Part shown: positions 32,702 to 59,779 of the stretch, in pieces
Layout: every line of letters starts with the position of its first letter
Position numbering within the stretch: position 1 is the first letter of the stretch
Source: Amoebidium appalachense
Lineage: Eukaryota; Ichthyosporea
NCBI GenBank assembly: GCA_963693365.1
Contig: CAVNZM010000009.1
Location: 4,030,001 to 4,094,000, forward strand
DNA length: 64,000 bases
Reading direction: 5' to 3'
Notes under the pieces: model-generated
Database searches by the model: none
Told to the model about the DNA's origin: nothing
The model's input: only the letters and a program-made list of their open reading frames with translations
Translations under genes and position numbers: made by a program

Positions 32702-34454
32702 CACACATCTACACACACATCTACGCATATCTACGCACGCACACGCACACACGCACACGTACACACACACACAGGTACGGCACCATGCGTGAGCAGGTAG
32801 TCAACCTGACCGTAGTCATGTCGGATGGGACCATTGTCAAAACCGGACAGAGGGCACGCAAGTCTTCTGCCGGATACAACATTGCAAGCCTGATTGTCGG
32901 TGTGTTTCCCCCCTTACAGTACTTGCACTGACTCTCAACCAATCGGCCCTAGGCAGGTCTATGGGATGCGATTGGTTGGCGGTTGACTCTAACAGTTAAT
33001 CTCTGATCGAAGTAAACGTTTCCCATGGAGATTTCCCATGGGCCGTCCAATCCTATGACTGCAAAAAGCTGATTAGTTCAGAAGTCGGTGCAAGCAATAT
33101 AGATTGTTTATTAGTTTTCTCTGTTTTGCCTTTGCTTGAGGTTTTCCTGGCCGGCCAGGGCCGAAAAATCACGAGATTTGGATGGTATTTGTTTCTGTGT
33201 ATCTCGTATTTTCCTAATACCTGGATGGTATTTCCGGACATTTTCCTATGAAGCATCCACACCATGCGCACCATGCGCACACCATGGTCGGAAAAATACC
33301 ATGTAAAAAAGTTGGATGGTATTTCTAAAAATAAAAAGGTATTTTAGAGGGTGTAAACGCAGTTTTGGTCACCCCTGCCTGGCCCTACATCTGCATGTTT
33401 TCTTCTTGCTCCATTAAGGCTCTTGACCCCCGTTTCCGTGTTCCCCCCCCCCCCCCCCCCCCCCCTTTCTCCCCCGGGCCCCACCCCCCCCCCCCAAAAA
33501 AGAATGAATGAAAGTAAGTAAGGAAGAAAGGAGGAAAACTACTCAAATCCCCATTATTCCCCCCAATTTCCTTTCCGCAGTGCGGGCGTAAGCGGTATGC
33601 AGATGCCGACAAACTTTTAGATTTTCTTTTTTGGACACCTTATGTTTTTGTTTTCTCATGCCCCTCCACCATTTCAGGCTCTGAGGGGACTCTTGGTATT
33701 GTCACTGAGGCTACTCTTAAGGTTCGCAACATTCCTGAGAAGATTGTTATTGCAAGGGTTAACTTCGACAATGTTCACAAGGTGACAGCCCCTCTCCCCC
33801 CTCCTCCCCCCCCCTCCCCCCCCCCCCCCCCTTCCCCCCTCCCCCCTCTCCCCCCCCCCCCATCTCCCCGTGCCCCCCCCCCCCCCCCCCCCCCCCATCT
33901 CCCCGTGCCCCCTGTCCCTCTTACGGTATCTTTTTTCCTCCATTCTCTCTCCCTCCTTCTTCCTCCTGATCCTCCCCCTTCCCACCCCCCACTTCCCGGT
34001 CTGCCTCTCTTTCGCCCCTCTGCCCTTTAAAAAATGGGTGTTCTGCTTCACCAATCTGATTTCCGTTCTCTCTGAATATTTTTGATGTGTCGTTTCACGA
34101 TCTATGACTTCTAGGTAAAAACCAAGAAGCAGAAGCAGCGGTCAACCCTCTAGGAATGTTCTTGTAAATAATGGATGGTGGTTTGTTTTTAGCTTTTTTT
34201 ATTTATTTATTTATCTATTTTGTATTGTTTTGTTTGTTTTGGTTTGTTGGTTTGGTTTGGATTTTTCCCTCCCTTTATTTGATCTATTTTTTATTTTATT
34301 TTATTTTATTTTTTATTTTATTTTATTTATTTATTTATTTATTTTTTTTTTTTTGGGGGGGGGGGGGAAGGTTACAACTGCTGAAAAACCACATACTACC
34401 CACAGGCATCGGATGCAGTCATTGAAATCCTCCAGAAGGGCATCCAGGTATCGC

Positions 34455-34486
<32 letters not shown>

Positions 34487-34508
34487 TTCCCCTTCCCCCT
34501 ACCCCTTC

Positions 34509-34553
<45 letters not shown>

Positions 34554-35818
34554 CGTCTCTCCGTCCCCTATCGTTACCAGCATGTATGCCCACAGACTCG
34601 CATCACTTTTCACTACCATCTACCCAGCGCACGTGTCATCGGGTTAGCCCAACATACTTAGTTATATGCTTGAACGGAGAATTCAATCTGCTATGCTTGA
34701 CAATTGTTAATCTGTGCTGGGCTGGGGCTTGGATACAAGAACGTACGGGAAGTCCTTTTTAGAAGTACCCACCCACCCAGCTACACCAGATATAAGCCGA
34801 TCTAGATAACCCCTGCGTTCATCTGATGATCTGGCACGCTATATCTGATCAAGACATTCGCATCAAAACTTCTCCTTATCTCAGCCAATCCAAATCTCCC
34901 TGTCTATGGCGCGCACGCTATCCGAAATGTAAATCTATCATAATCTCATTCACCACTGCTCTAAATCTAAGCGATCTAGATCTCCCCTGTACGCCATCTA
35001 ATCTAGATCCCATCGCAGCTGGGTGCTGTTGAGCTTTTTGATGATGAGATGGTGCGTGCAGTCAACAAGTACATGGGCATGGATATGCCAGAGACCCCGT
35101 GCATTCTCTTCAAATTTACCGGCAGGTATTGGACCCCCCCCCCCCCCCCCCCCCGCCCCCTCCCCGTCGTGGATTAATTTTGGGTAGTCTGTAACACCCT
35201 CATCCCCCTCCCCCCTCCCCCCCCCCCCCCCCCCCCCCCTCCACACCTACTCCCTGCGATGGGTTCTCTTTATCATGCATACTTTTTGGACGTGCTTTAT
35301 GTGGCAACGCCTGCATTGCATTTTCAGTCGAGAATTTTTTGTTCGTGCTCTGCAACACATTCTTTACCTCCCTCCTCCCTCCCATTCTCCCCCCCCCCCC
35401 CCCTCTCTCTCTCTCTCGCTCCAAACCCCTCCCCCCCCCCCCCCCCCCCCCCCCGCCCCATCCGCATTCATCCCACCTCCTCCTTCCCCTTCCGCCACAT
35501 TCTCTGTGAAAATTACCGATGTTTTTTTCCGTGTGCTTACACGTACTGAAACTACACGTACTGAAACTTCGCTGTCTATCCCGTTTATCCACACAGCAAG
35601 GAGCACGTCGAGCACGATATCCAGGCCGTCAAGCAGATAACCAGCAAATATACAGACCACCCGTACACGTGGTCGAAGACCGAGGAGGTATTGAATCCCC
35701 CCTCACTCTCCCATCACCCACCCACCCACGACACACACATGTACACACCACACACATTGCCCTCTCTCTGGCTCTCTCCATCCACACAACCAGCATCCGT
35801 GGATACACATACATACTG

Positions 35819-35862
<44 letters not shown>

Positions 35863-35937
35863 ACTGCCCCCTTCGCCTCGTCCCCCCCCCCCCCCCCCCA
35901 TCCCCCCTCCCCCTCTCCCCCCACACACACATACGCG

Positions 35938-35989
<52 letters not shown>

Positions 35990-36501
35990 CACACACACAC
36001 ACACACACACATAAGACGTGTGTGCATGTGTGTATGTGTGCCCCTCACAAAACAGGCCCTTCACTTGTTCACCTTTACCACAGCACACACCACAGCATAA
36101 TACTGGAATTTATTTACTGATGCATGATTTTTCACCAATCACAGGAGGGCGATCGTCTTTGGCAGGCGCGCAAGCATTCCTTCTGGGCTGCACAGGCAAT
36201 CTGCCCAGAAAAGAGGCTCATGGCCACAGTACGTGCCCCCCGCCCTCCTCCCTGTGCTCTCGCTCGAACACACACCCGTCCATGTCCTTGCTCGCTGCTG
36301 CCCCCACATATCTTCTTCTTGACCCTCCCCCCTCCCCCCCCCCCCCCCCCCTCTTCTCCCCCAGTAAAACCCACAGACGAACACACCCTTTTAATCACTA
36401 TCTTTTTATCATGCATATCCCGTGGGAAACAAAGATTTGCCGTGATTTTCTGCCATCTCGAAAGGTTCAGAATCAGCACACTATCAATCCCTGCCCCCTT
36501 C

Positions 36502-36532
<31 letters not shown>

Positions 36533-36664
36533 AAAAAAAAAAACACTGGTCCAACCCATGTGCACAAGCTTACTCCCAGGAACTGACCTTCTGTTTGAGT
36601 GATCCACCTTCTCTTCCTCCCCACTTCCTTCCCCTCACTCCTGCCCACAATTCTCCCATACAAT

Positions 36665-36697
<33 letters not shown>

Positions 36698-36942
36698 GAC
36701 CCCCCCCCCCTCCCGGCATCCACTCAATCCTCCTCTCCGCCCCATGCGTATTCTTTGTGGTTTGCGCTCGGGATTGTGTTTTCGTCGTGAACGTGTACAT
36801 GGAATCTCGCACTATAACTGATTTTAACACCCTCCCTCCCCCCCTCCCCCCTCCCCCCCCCCCCCCCCCCCCCCCCCTCCTACCCATCAACCCTCCTCCC
36901 CCCCTTTCCCACCCCCCCCTCCTCCTCCCTTCCTCCCCCCCC

Positions 36943-37004
<62 letters not shown>

Positions 37005-37240
37005 ACATAGGATGTAGCCGTGCCCATCTCCCGCCTAGCCGACTGCATCACCGCCACCAAGGAAGAACTAGATGCCAGTTTCCTGTTCTGCCCCATAGTG
37101 GGGCATGTTGGTGATGGTAATTTCCATGTGGTGATCATGTTCGATCCAAACGACCCCAAGGAGGCGGATGAGGCTCACAGGCTCAATAGATCTATGGTAT
37201 GTTTTTTCGCCCTCCTGTCCTCCCCCCTCCCTTTCCCCCA

Positions 37241-37339
<99 letters not shown>

Positions 37340-37442
37340 GTCTCTCTCTCTCTTCCCCCCTTCCTCTTCCTTTCCCCCACACCAGTACCAACCCCACCCT
37401 CAACCCCTTGTCTCGGTGAATTTGTAATTGTTTTTTCCTTAA

Positions 37443-37481
<39 letters not shown>

Positions 37482-38657
37482 TTGGGGGGGGGGGGGGGGG
37501 GGGGACGAGCAAAAGTTCAGTAGGAACTCCCCCCTCCCTCCCCTCCCCTCCCCCCCCCCCGGGGGGGGGACGAGCAAAAGTTCAGTAGGAACTCCCCCCT
37601 CCCTCCCCCTCCCCCTCCCCCCCCCCCCCCCCACCCCACCCCACCCCGGGGGTCGTCACTTTTGCTTGCCCTCCCTCATACCCCCCCCCCCCCCCCCCCG
37701 CCTGCCCACCTGCCCCCTTCCCCTTCCCTTTTCAGACTTCCTCGGTTTGTATGTCGTAAGGTTAAGAGTAGGTAGACACCACTAAATCAAGATCACCTTT
37801 CTTACTATATTCCAAATATGGAAATTTCCTAATATGGTTATTTCTGCAGGTGTACCGGGCCATTGCCATGGAAGGCACGTGCACGGGTGAACACGGTGTT
37901 GGCATCGGCAAGAAGGAATATATCAGTATGTGCCGACCCCCCCCCCCCCCCCCCCCCCCCTCTCTCCACAGAGACACACACACACATCCGCACCAACACA
38001 CACGGCACGCGCGCATGTTCTATTGGTTGGTGCAAACTCACTCCCCCCCCCCCCCCCCCCCCCCTCCCCTCCCTCCCCCCACCGGCCCAACACACACGTA
38101 CACATACACTCCATCACCAGCATAAACACATTTAACCACTGCACTACCACAGCTGCTTTTTAAAAGAGCAAAAACCAACGTCTAGCTGACAGACATTGTG
38201 AAGATCTAGTCTTTGAAGCCAAAATCACCTCGTGCCACCCCCCTCCCCCCCCCCCCCCCCCCCCCCTCCCCCCCTCCCCTCCCCACCGGTTCACTTTACC
38301 CTTCCCCCTCCCCCCCCCCTTCTCCCTTTACTGTGCATTGCTGTCACTGAGTTGTGTCCTATTCTACCTCCCCCCTCCCTCCCCCTCCGTCTCCCCCCTT
38401 TCCCTGCTCGGTTTGAATTTCACTTACTAACTCACACCCTCCCTGTCCCCCCCCTCCCCCCACCCCCCCAAAATTATACACATATATATATATATCCGGC
38501 CTCCCCCCCTCCCCCCTCCCCCCCCCCCTCCCCCCCCCCCTCCCCTCTCTCTGCAGTTCCCGAGCGTGGAGAGGCAACAGTGAACGTGATGCGGCAAATC
38601 AAGAGGGCACTCGATCCCAAGAACATTATGAACCCTGGAAAGATCTTTGACCTCTGA
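28145..38657 (+). CDS. Mitochondrial FAD-linked D-lactate dehydrogenase, LDHD type (16 exons)
   Basis: Oxidises D-lactate to pyruvate, passing electrons through FAD, in family members to cytochrome c. Proposed exons: 28145-28226, 28579-28742, 29326-29430, 30126-30221, 30684-30784, 31302-31395, 31798-31889, 32775-32899, 33678-33781, 34406-34447, 35019-35125, 35597-35687, 36145-36228, 37011-37196, 37850-37925, 38557-38657. Total 1650 bases, 549 aa. Residues 1-47 are Arg-rich and without acidic residues except at the end, like a mitochondrial presequence; 62-79 are a likely membrane anchor. The FAD-binding PCMH motif GTSLEGH is at 164-170, then [27 protein letters not shown] and GSEGTLGIV. The cap/FAD C-terminal domain has GHVGDGNFH (460-468), [13 protein letters not shown] (about 500) and the family ending MNPGKIFDL. 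Intron 3 uses a GC donor at 29431. Confidence 0.94.
30034..30124. repeat. (CA)n array forming the acceptor of LDHD-type exon 4
   Basis: About 45 CA units; the last CACAG is the splice acceptor. Confidence 0.85.
32089..32314. repeat. 113-bp tandem duplication in LDHD-type intron 7
   Basis: GGCTATTTTGTAACATCC starts at 32089 and again at 32202. The copies are almost identical and each ends in GGTGGTGGGG plus a G run. Confidence 0.9.
32622..32774. repeat. (CA)n-rich end of LDHD-type intron 7
   Basis: About 38 perfect CA units, then CA/CG-rich sequence up to the acceptor CACACACAG before exon 8. The start of the same intron is GT-rich. Confidence 0.85.
32922..33094 (+). mobile_element. Short inverted-repeat element (MITE-like), copy B
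   Basis: In LDHD-type intron 8. The outer ends CTTGCACTGAC and GTCGGTGCAAG are inverted repeats with one mismatch. The inner blocks AGGCAGGTCTATGGGATGCG and CCTATGACTGCAAAAAGC match the opposite strand of 13784-13972. 173 bp, non-coding. No clear target-site duplication was found. Confidence 0.6.
37243..37338. repeat. (CA)n array in LDHD-type intron 14
   Basis: About 48 perfect CA units, starting some 45 bases after the donor. Confidence 0.9.
37496..37640. repeat. 65-bp duplication bounded by G and C runs
   Basis: GACGAGCAAAAGTTCAGTAG begins at 37504 and again at 37569. Each copy is preceded by a G run and followed by CCCT/C runs. In LDHD-type intron 14. Confidence 0.85.
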
Positions 38658-39371
38658 GCTTTTTTTCTCCCCTACGCGTCCTTACGAGTGATTGTAATTA
38701 CATAAACGCCGCCTACTGTTAGCGAAGAGTTATTAGACCTAATGCCAAAAATTTAGGCAGGTATCTGTTTATAAACACGTCGTGCGGATTTTAAGCAGAA
38801 AGGTTTGAACAGACAAACCCACACGTACGGTTCCTGATGCGAAGATAGACAGGCATGCACGCACGTGCACATATACTTGCACACACACGTACGAGCACAC
38901 ACGAAAGTAATTTTCATGTGCATTTGTAAGGAAGTTCAAATAACTTGTCTGGCTTGTGCTAGCCAACAATATGCATAATGCTGGCTTTTATACCATCTTC
39001 TACTGATATACAGGCTACTGATGCAGAGCAAGCCGAGCAGCCGTTGTTGTTTTTTATCCCTATGTGCCTTCGTATGTCGCTCTAAAACCGTGTGGGGAGA
39101 CCCTTATAAATATGGCGTATAGAGCGCTAGTGTTGCAATATTTTCTTCAAATAAACAATAAACAACTGAGAGCCAAAATGCATTCCAGTTCAAGCCCGTG
39201 AATGCCCAAGTGCAGGAAGTAAATTGAAAGCCACCATACAGCAACTGGAAATGTGTTGCTCTGTTTGCTTCTGAATGCTGTTCTATCACTCGATCAGTGT
39301 TTTCTCATTAATTGTGTTATACTTCAGTGCCTCCCCTTGCGCCCGCCTTCCCTCGAACCCCCCCCCCCCCA

Positions 39372-39373
<2 letters not shown>

Positions 39374-39416
<43 letters not shown>

Positions 39417-39498
39417 ACACACACAATGACTCACACACACACACACACCGTCACACACACACGCGCGCGCGCGAGCGCGCACGCACGCACGCGCACAC

Positions 39499-39565
<67 letters not shown>

Positions 39566-39575
39566 CACACACAAA
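39374..39575. repeat. (CA)n block, intergenic
   Basis: CA dinucleotides with a CG-rich middle (about 39460-39500). Confidence 0.85.
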
Positions 39576-40199
39576 CAGGACCACCTGCAGAGCACCTGTA
39601 CTGAAAATCAAATTTAAAGTTCACCCATATATTCTAGCAGCTTCTTTCCTTTTTTGGGTCATATAGTTACCGTACGTGGCATCTTTGGGCCTGGCATACA
39701 TCATTGGGTGAGTCAAAGGCTTACACAAACAAATATTCATCACGTACCCACAATATATTCAGCATACAGCCACAAATATTCTACCGTGATGCACCCTGAG
39801 GCTCAAATAGTTAGCATACACCCAGCACAAATTTTCTACTCGTACCCTCGTGAGCTCAGCATCAGTGACCCACAAATAATCAGGTTCCACCTACAAATTT
39901 ATTGGTGCTAATATTACAGCATGCGCCCGCGGCTTTATCATTCCGGCAGTGTGCACCCGAGACTCCATACACTCATGCAGATGCCATGGAGATGCCAACG
40001 TCGAAAAGTAAAAAAAAAATGATAATAAGTCACGACCCGAAACTTTACCGCGGACATACCATATGTGCAAAAGAACGTTTTTGTTTTCTTTGACTGGGAT
40101 GGGGGGGCGGGGGGGGGGTGTTGGAAGTAGAGTCCGCTGTGACTAGGGTCGTCGTGGCGCGCTTGGGCGCTGACCCGTTTTTTTACTGCTTTCAGTGTG

Positions 40200-40303
40200 T
40201 TAACTCCATGACTGAACTCCATGACTTAACTCCATGACTTAACTCCATGACTGAACTCCATTACTTAACTCCATGACTGAACTCCATGTCTGAACTCCAT
40301 GTC
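40200..40303. repeat. 13-bp minisatellite, 8 copies
   Basis: Unit TTAACTCCATGAC with variants TGAACTCCATGAC and TGAACTCCATGTC, repeated head to tail. Confidence 0.9.
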
Positions 40304-42439
40304 TGCACCTGGCAGAGACGTGGCTTATATACCCGTGGGGCAGCAGTCTGGAATGTAATCCGGATGCCAGGTGCTAATCGGATTGGTTACTTTCATTTAG
40401 AGATCTCTGGGACCAGTGAACCAATCGTTTGCAGTCAAAACACAATTGGCAACATTCCTCAACTATGCAGATGTGCATGTGGTGATCGAGTGTCAGCGTG
40501 TGTCTGTGTACACGGAACCAATTGTAAAGCTAACATACACATATTGTGGAGTGAGCGTAAGTCTGCACTCCAACACCCCTACCCAATTGGAGAAGTGTAC
40601 ACACCACTGTAGAGAAGAGAGAGTGAGTGTGGCTGCTTGCAGGGTAGACCGGGGTGTGCATTCCACTGTGGTGCGTGCCCCGCCAATGAAGTGGAATACT
40701 TGACGTTGATGTCGCAGGCTGCTGCGGATGGAGTTTGTGGAAGCGAAAGTCTCTACTTCACGGAAATACGCTCGCGGGTGTAGGGTACAGCCTAGAAGTC
40801 GGTTTCTGGGCTCCTCCGTTCAAGGCGTCGTAGGGGACGTGAAGTTAGAGGCCGCGGTGTCGTGTCTGGGCCCATAACCCTGTTGAATTCTATAAGTATT
40901 TAGGATGTAAGCAGAGACACAGTGGTGCAGTGTGAAAACACCACAGACACACACAACAACAAAACACGGAACGATCGGAGCAGTGTACACAACAGACATC
41001 AATGTTTAGACACGGGGGGGGGGGGGGGGGGGGGGGGTTGAAGCTGGTTTTTCCACAACCCCCCGTGCACATAGCCAAACGAAATGTTCTAGAAGTTCTC
41101 TGGTCCATCTCATGATCAGCTAGCAGATCCAGATATATCATCACTGTTTCATGCACAGTACAATTATTTGAACGGTTCTGACCCTCCTAAACACCTCATC
41201 AATGAAGAGCTGAACATATATGGTGGGCACAGGAATTAAACCTCTCCGAAGATAAAACCCCGTTGCTTGCACACCAGACTATAGTACATCGCAAGAACAC
41301 GTCCTTACGTGAGTCCGTCAGCTGGCCCCGCGTCCAGCTCCCGAGTCCATCTTCAACTTGTTTGAGCCCCGAAACGGCGAAAAGCCTAAAAAGCAGCACT
41401 TTGACGATTCGTGGACAGAGGTTACCCAATTGAAACAGTGTAGATTTTCGCTACTCCGATTGGCTCATAATGTTGTTTCATTGCGTAGATACCATATATG
41501 GGTATTGATGACTCCAAGGCCCCTTCTGTGATTCGTTATTTATCACCTTGCTGTTATTGTCGCTAGCGCACACGGCTCATCAAACTTGGGTTCTCGGCAA
41601 GCTACTGAAAACGTCAGTTTTCAAGCTCAACAACTAAAAAAATATGCTCACTCTCCTTCCCCTCACACGTGCACTCCTTGTTCACCACTAGTGTAGTGTG
41701 TGAGAGGACCCTTCCTTTTCCTGAAGGGTGATAGGGTGATTTTGGGCGGGGACATAGTTTACTTTTTTCGCCCTTTTGCTTGAACGAAGGAGACTACGTG
41801 GAGAGAACGACCAGACTTTGCGTTAAGCATCGCACAACTTTGACGAAGTGACAGGTACGTGCCCTTTTTATCGTTAGTACAAGCCAAAAAGCAACGAAGG
41901 AAAAAAGTTTACTTAGTGAGCGCGGGATTTTTTGGAGGGTTGGTTGTTTTCAATTTTCCTGCTAGTGAATGCGTGTTTGTTTTGTAGAGTTTGAGTTACG
42001 CTCTGCACATCCTAGAAGGAGTCTCGAGAGCATTTTGTTTTTCGCTAGAGCCTTATGGTTTTCTAACGTACTTCAGGTTGGATTTATTGCCACCGTAGAA
42101 ATTTTCATAGCCATATTCGATGCTGTTGCTCTGTTACCGTGGTTGACACCAAAGCGTTTCATAATTTCACCAAGGGTGGCGGGTTTTGCTGATCTTGTCC
42201 ACGTTAGACATCCCTTTAGCGTTCCAGGCACGTAATCAACATCTTTCTCTGCTCGTTTTTTTTTATCGAATTCTGCATTGTTTTCAATAGAAGCCATACT
42301 TATATCCCCCTATTTCTTATTTTTTGAGTGCACGTTGATTGAAGATAGGAACGCACTCTTTTTACTTATCTGCAAAATGTTGCAGGACTAGTCGGTCTCT
42401 TCACCTTTTCTTTGCCTTGTGTTTTCGGGTGACATCAAG

Positions 42440-56982
<14,543 letters not shown>

Positions 56983-57890
56983 GGGATATCTTCCAAGATG
57001 TTCGATGGGCTTCTATGTATATGTATGTTGTTACTTGTGATATGAAATGTCTTGGTTTTCGAATGTACAGGTTTTTCCAAAATTCTAGATTTTTGGCCTT
57101 GTTTTCGATGTGGCCCTGTTATGATGTAGGTAGCGAGACGATTGGTTACCTTTTTCGGATGACTCGTGGTGTGAATAGACAAAAGCCTTTGGCTGGTATG
57201 GATGCGTGTATGATACGTGCACTAAACTATACTCATTGTTAGGTGCTTCGGAGATGGGGTGTAGATATTATGCAAACAGATAAACGCGAATATATATTCG
57301 GTGTACGATATATGTGGCACTATATGAATCAACAAAAAATGCATATTGATGTACAACCGATTTTTTTTCGCGAATTTCACTATATGATCCCTCTATATTG
57401 AGTCCATACTATTCGGGCCTGTAAAACACCAGGCCAACGAATAAAGTTGCTCGTCACAAAATTTCGAAACGAACGTGTGGGCCCAACTTACTTTCTGTGC
57501 TAGTAGGGGCTTGCATGGCAGCCGCTGCATAAGAGCTTTCATACAACAAACCAAAAAGTAGGCATGTGTGTCGTAATATAGATCTCAAGCACCGTATGCA
57601 CATGCGTCTGGTCCAGCTTGATGAATCATGCTACGGTGTATGTTTATATGGTACAACGGTACTGAGTAGTGAGCGTGCGTGCATGTGTGGTCCCAATCGC
57701 AGAACGTACCTTTCCTTTTCTCTTTTGTGGTGAGTGAATGAGTGTGCTGTGTGTGGTGTCTTATGAGCTTACATATTATACATGTACACGTGTGTTTTCG
57801 TGTAAGCACAGTATACGGGGGACAGTGAATGCCAGAAGCGTGGTCTTTTTCTTTCTCTCTTTCTTTTTTTCTTTTTTTTTTTTTTTTTTG

Positions 57891-57924
<34 letters not shown>

Positions 57925-58755
57925 GGAATGCGGAACGTGGTGCAGGACACATGCAAAGCAAACATTCAATATGCAACATCAGCAAGGCGCACAGTATGCG
58001 TCATAAGCAGAGCCCATCCTCAGGGAGGGCCCAAGTCATCAATTGCGATTGAGTTTCGGCCCCTGAGCCCGCGTTTATACGACTCTCCAACTCAGACAGC
58101 AGCATCAAGGGGGAGGAGGGGGGGGGGGGGGGGGGGGGAAGAGGGGAGAAGTGAATCAAAATGGACACGCGTGACGTAAACACACGAGATTTTCCCTCTT
58201 CGTAATGATCCCGAGACGAACCATGAAGGTGCACACAGCACTCAACGAAACAAGTTATTTTTTCTGTGTATTGACACTGCGGCAGCCAATCAATGACCAT
58301 GAGCCACAGCGCAAAATCACGTGATGTAACCTGGGTCCCAGCAGGCCCGAATACATTATGATTTCAACAGAGGAAAAATTTTAACGCCGCAATGCTATTC
58401 GTAGATTCGAAATGTACACGTGCATTAGTGGATACCTTTCTGTGCATGACACCTCGGCACTGCATGTACATGCAATATATATCAACTTACTCCAGGAGCC
58501 CATATATGCATGACACGAAGCAAAAAACTCCCGAAACAAGAAAAAGCATGAATTTGTAAATATAAGTGACCCAAACATATAGCCCTTCATTCCTCCCAGC
58601 CCATCCAAGCCACACATCACACACAGATCCCACATACACATCATGATCTGTACATACATAACTATATCATGCACGTGTTTCGCACGCGTTATAAGCACGT
58701 GAAAACCCACACCATGGGCTAGCCAGCAGCCCAGGTCGACACTATACGAGACTTT
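56983..58755. other. 3'-to-3' spacer between RING-PCMT and HADHA-type genes
   Basis: No coding exon recognised. AATAAA at 57440-57445 is a possible polyadenylation signal for the RING-PCMT gene. It also holds a pyrimidine/T run then a G run (57840-57922) and a G run (58120-58138). The rest appears unique. Confidence 0.5.
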
Positions 58756-59005
58756 TTATGCCTTGTGGAAGCGGCCGCCCTTCTTAGCCATGTCGACAAG
58801 CAGGGGTGCGGGGGTGAACTGGGGGCCAAAGCGCTGCTGGTAGCCAAGCATCGTGTCCACGAGCTTCTGTGCTCCCATCGTGTCGATGTACCTGAGAATG
58901 TGCAAAGTGAGTTTCAGAAATCATGTGATGTTTGTGTGTGTGTGCTTCCTCGAACGAAAAATGGTAATATGGGCATTGTGTGTGTTTTGGATTTTTTTTT
59001 TTTTT

Positions 59006-59036
<31 letters not shown>

Positions 59037-59718
59037 GGGGTTGGAATCTGGTAATAAAAGACACGGATCGACGAGGTCCTGGATCCCCAATCATAGTGAG
59101 GCAGGTATGGTGAGAAAGGGTGTTCGCGAGTGTCCCTGCCGAGGCAGGTGTGGGCATGTGTGCATGCACATGTTTGTGTTCATGTGTGTGTGTGTGCTTG
59201 TCAAGGATACAAGGATACATGTATGCATGTCCGTATGTCCCTGACTGTGTGTGTGCGCCCATGTACGTGTGCATATGTTAATATGTGTGTACCTGAAGGG
59301 GCCGCCGAGGAATGGGGGAAAGCCAATTCCGAAGACCATGCCGATGTCACCGTCCGTGGGGTTAGCAATGATGTCGTCCTGCAGGCACAGAACGGCCTCG
59401 TTGAGCAGACGGGCTACTGGCCGCATCTGGATCTCCTCAATGCTGGCCTTGGAGCTCTGCATTAAAAAAAGGGAGAGAGAGAGTGAGAGAGTGAGAGAGG
59501 TTAGGGCTAGGACACATCCCAGAACTTAGAAGTGCAAATAACATGCAGCAGATATGCACTGCGACAGACAAGCTAGCGTGAACACAAGCCAGAAAAACAT
59601 ATGCAACAGCAGGTTATGTAGGGGTGAACACAGGTATTTTTGTGCAGGGTGAGAGAAACAGAACACAAATGACGTTCAGTAACCTTCCAAACGGCCCTTG
59701 CCTGTGCACAGATGTTCC

Positions 59719-59779
<61 letters not shown>

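Larger units (their letters stand above)
38658..42439. other. Intergenic region between the D-lactate dehydrogenase and RING-PCMT genes
   Basis: No coding exon recognised. Contents: AATAAA signals at 39150-39155 and 39157-39162 (about 490 bases past the stop, possible polyadenylation), a (CA)n block at 39374-39575, a 13-bp minisatellite at 40200-40303 and a G run at 41014-41037. A possible 5' untranslated exon ends at 41852 (GACAG then GTACGTG), with a candidate acceptor TTGCAG at about 42385, upstream of the ATG at 42440. Confidence 0.5.

Noticed and set aside
40200-40303. CRISPR-like array
   Set aside because: 13-bp units are directly adjacent with no unique spacers; it is a minisatellite in a eukaryotic genome.
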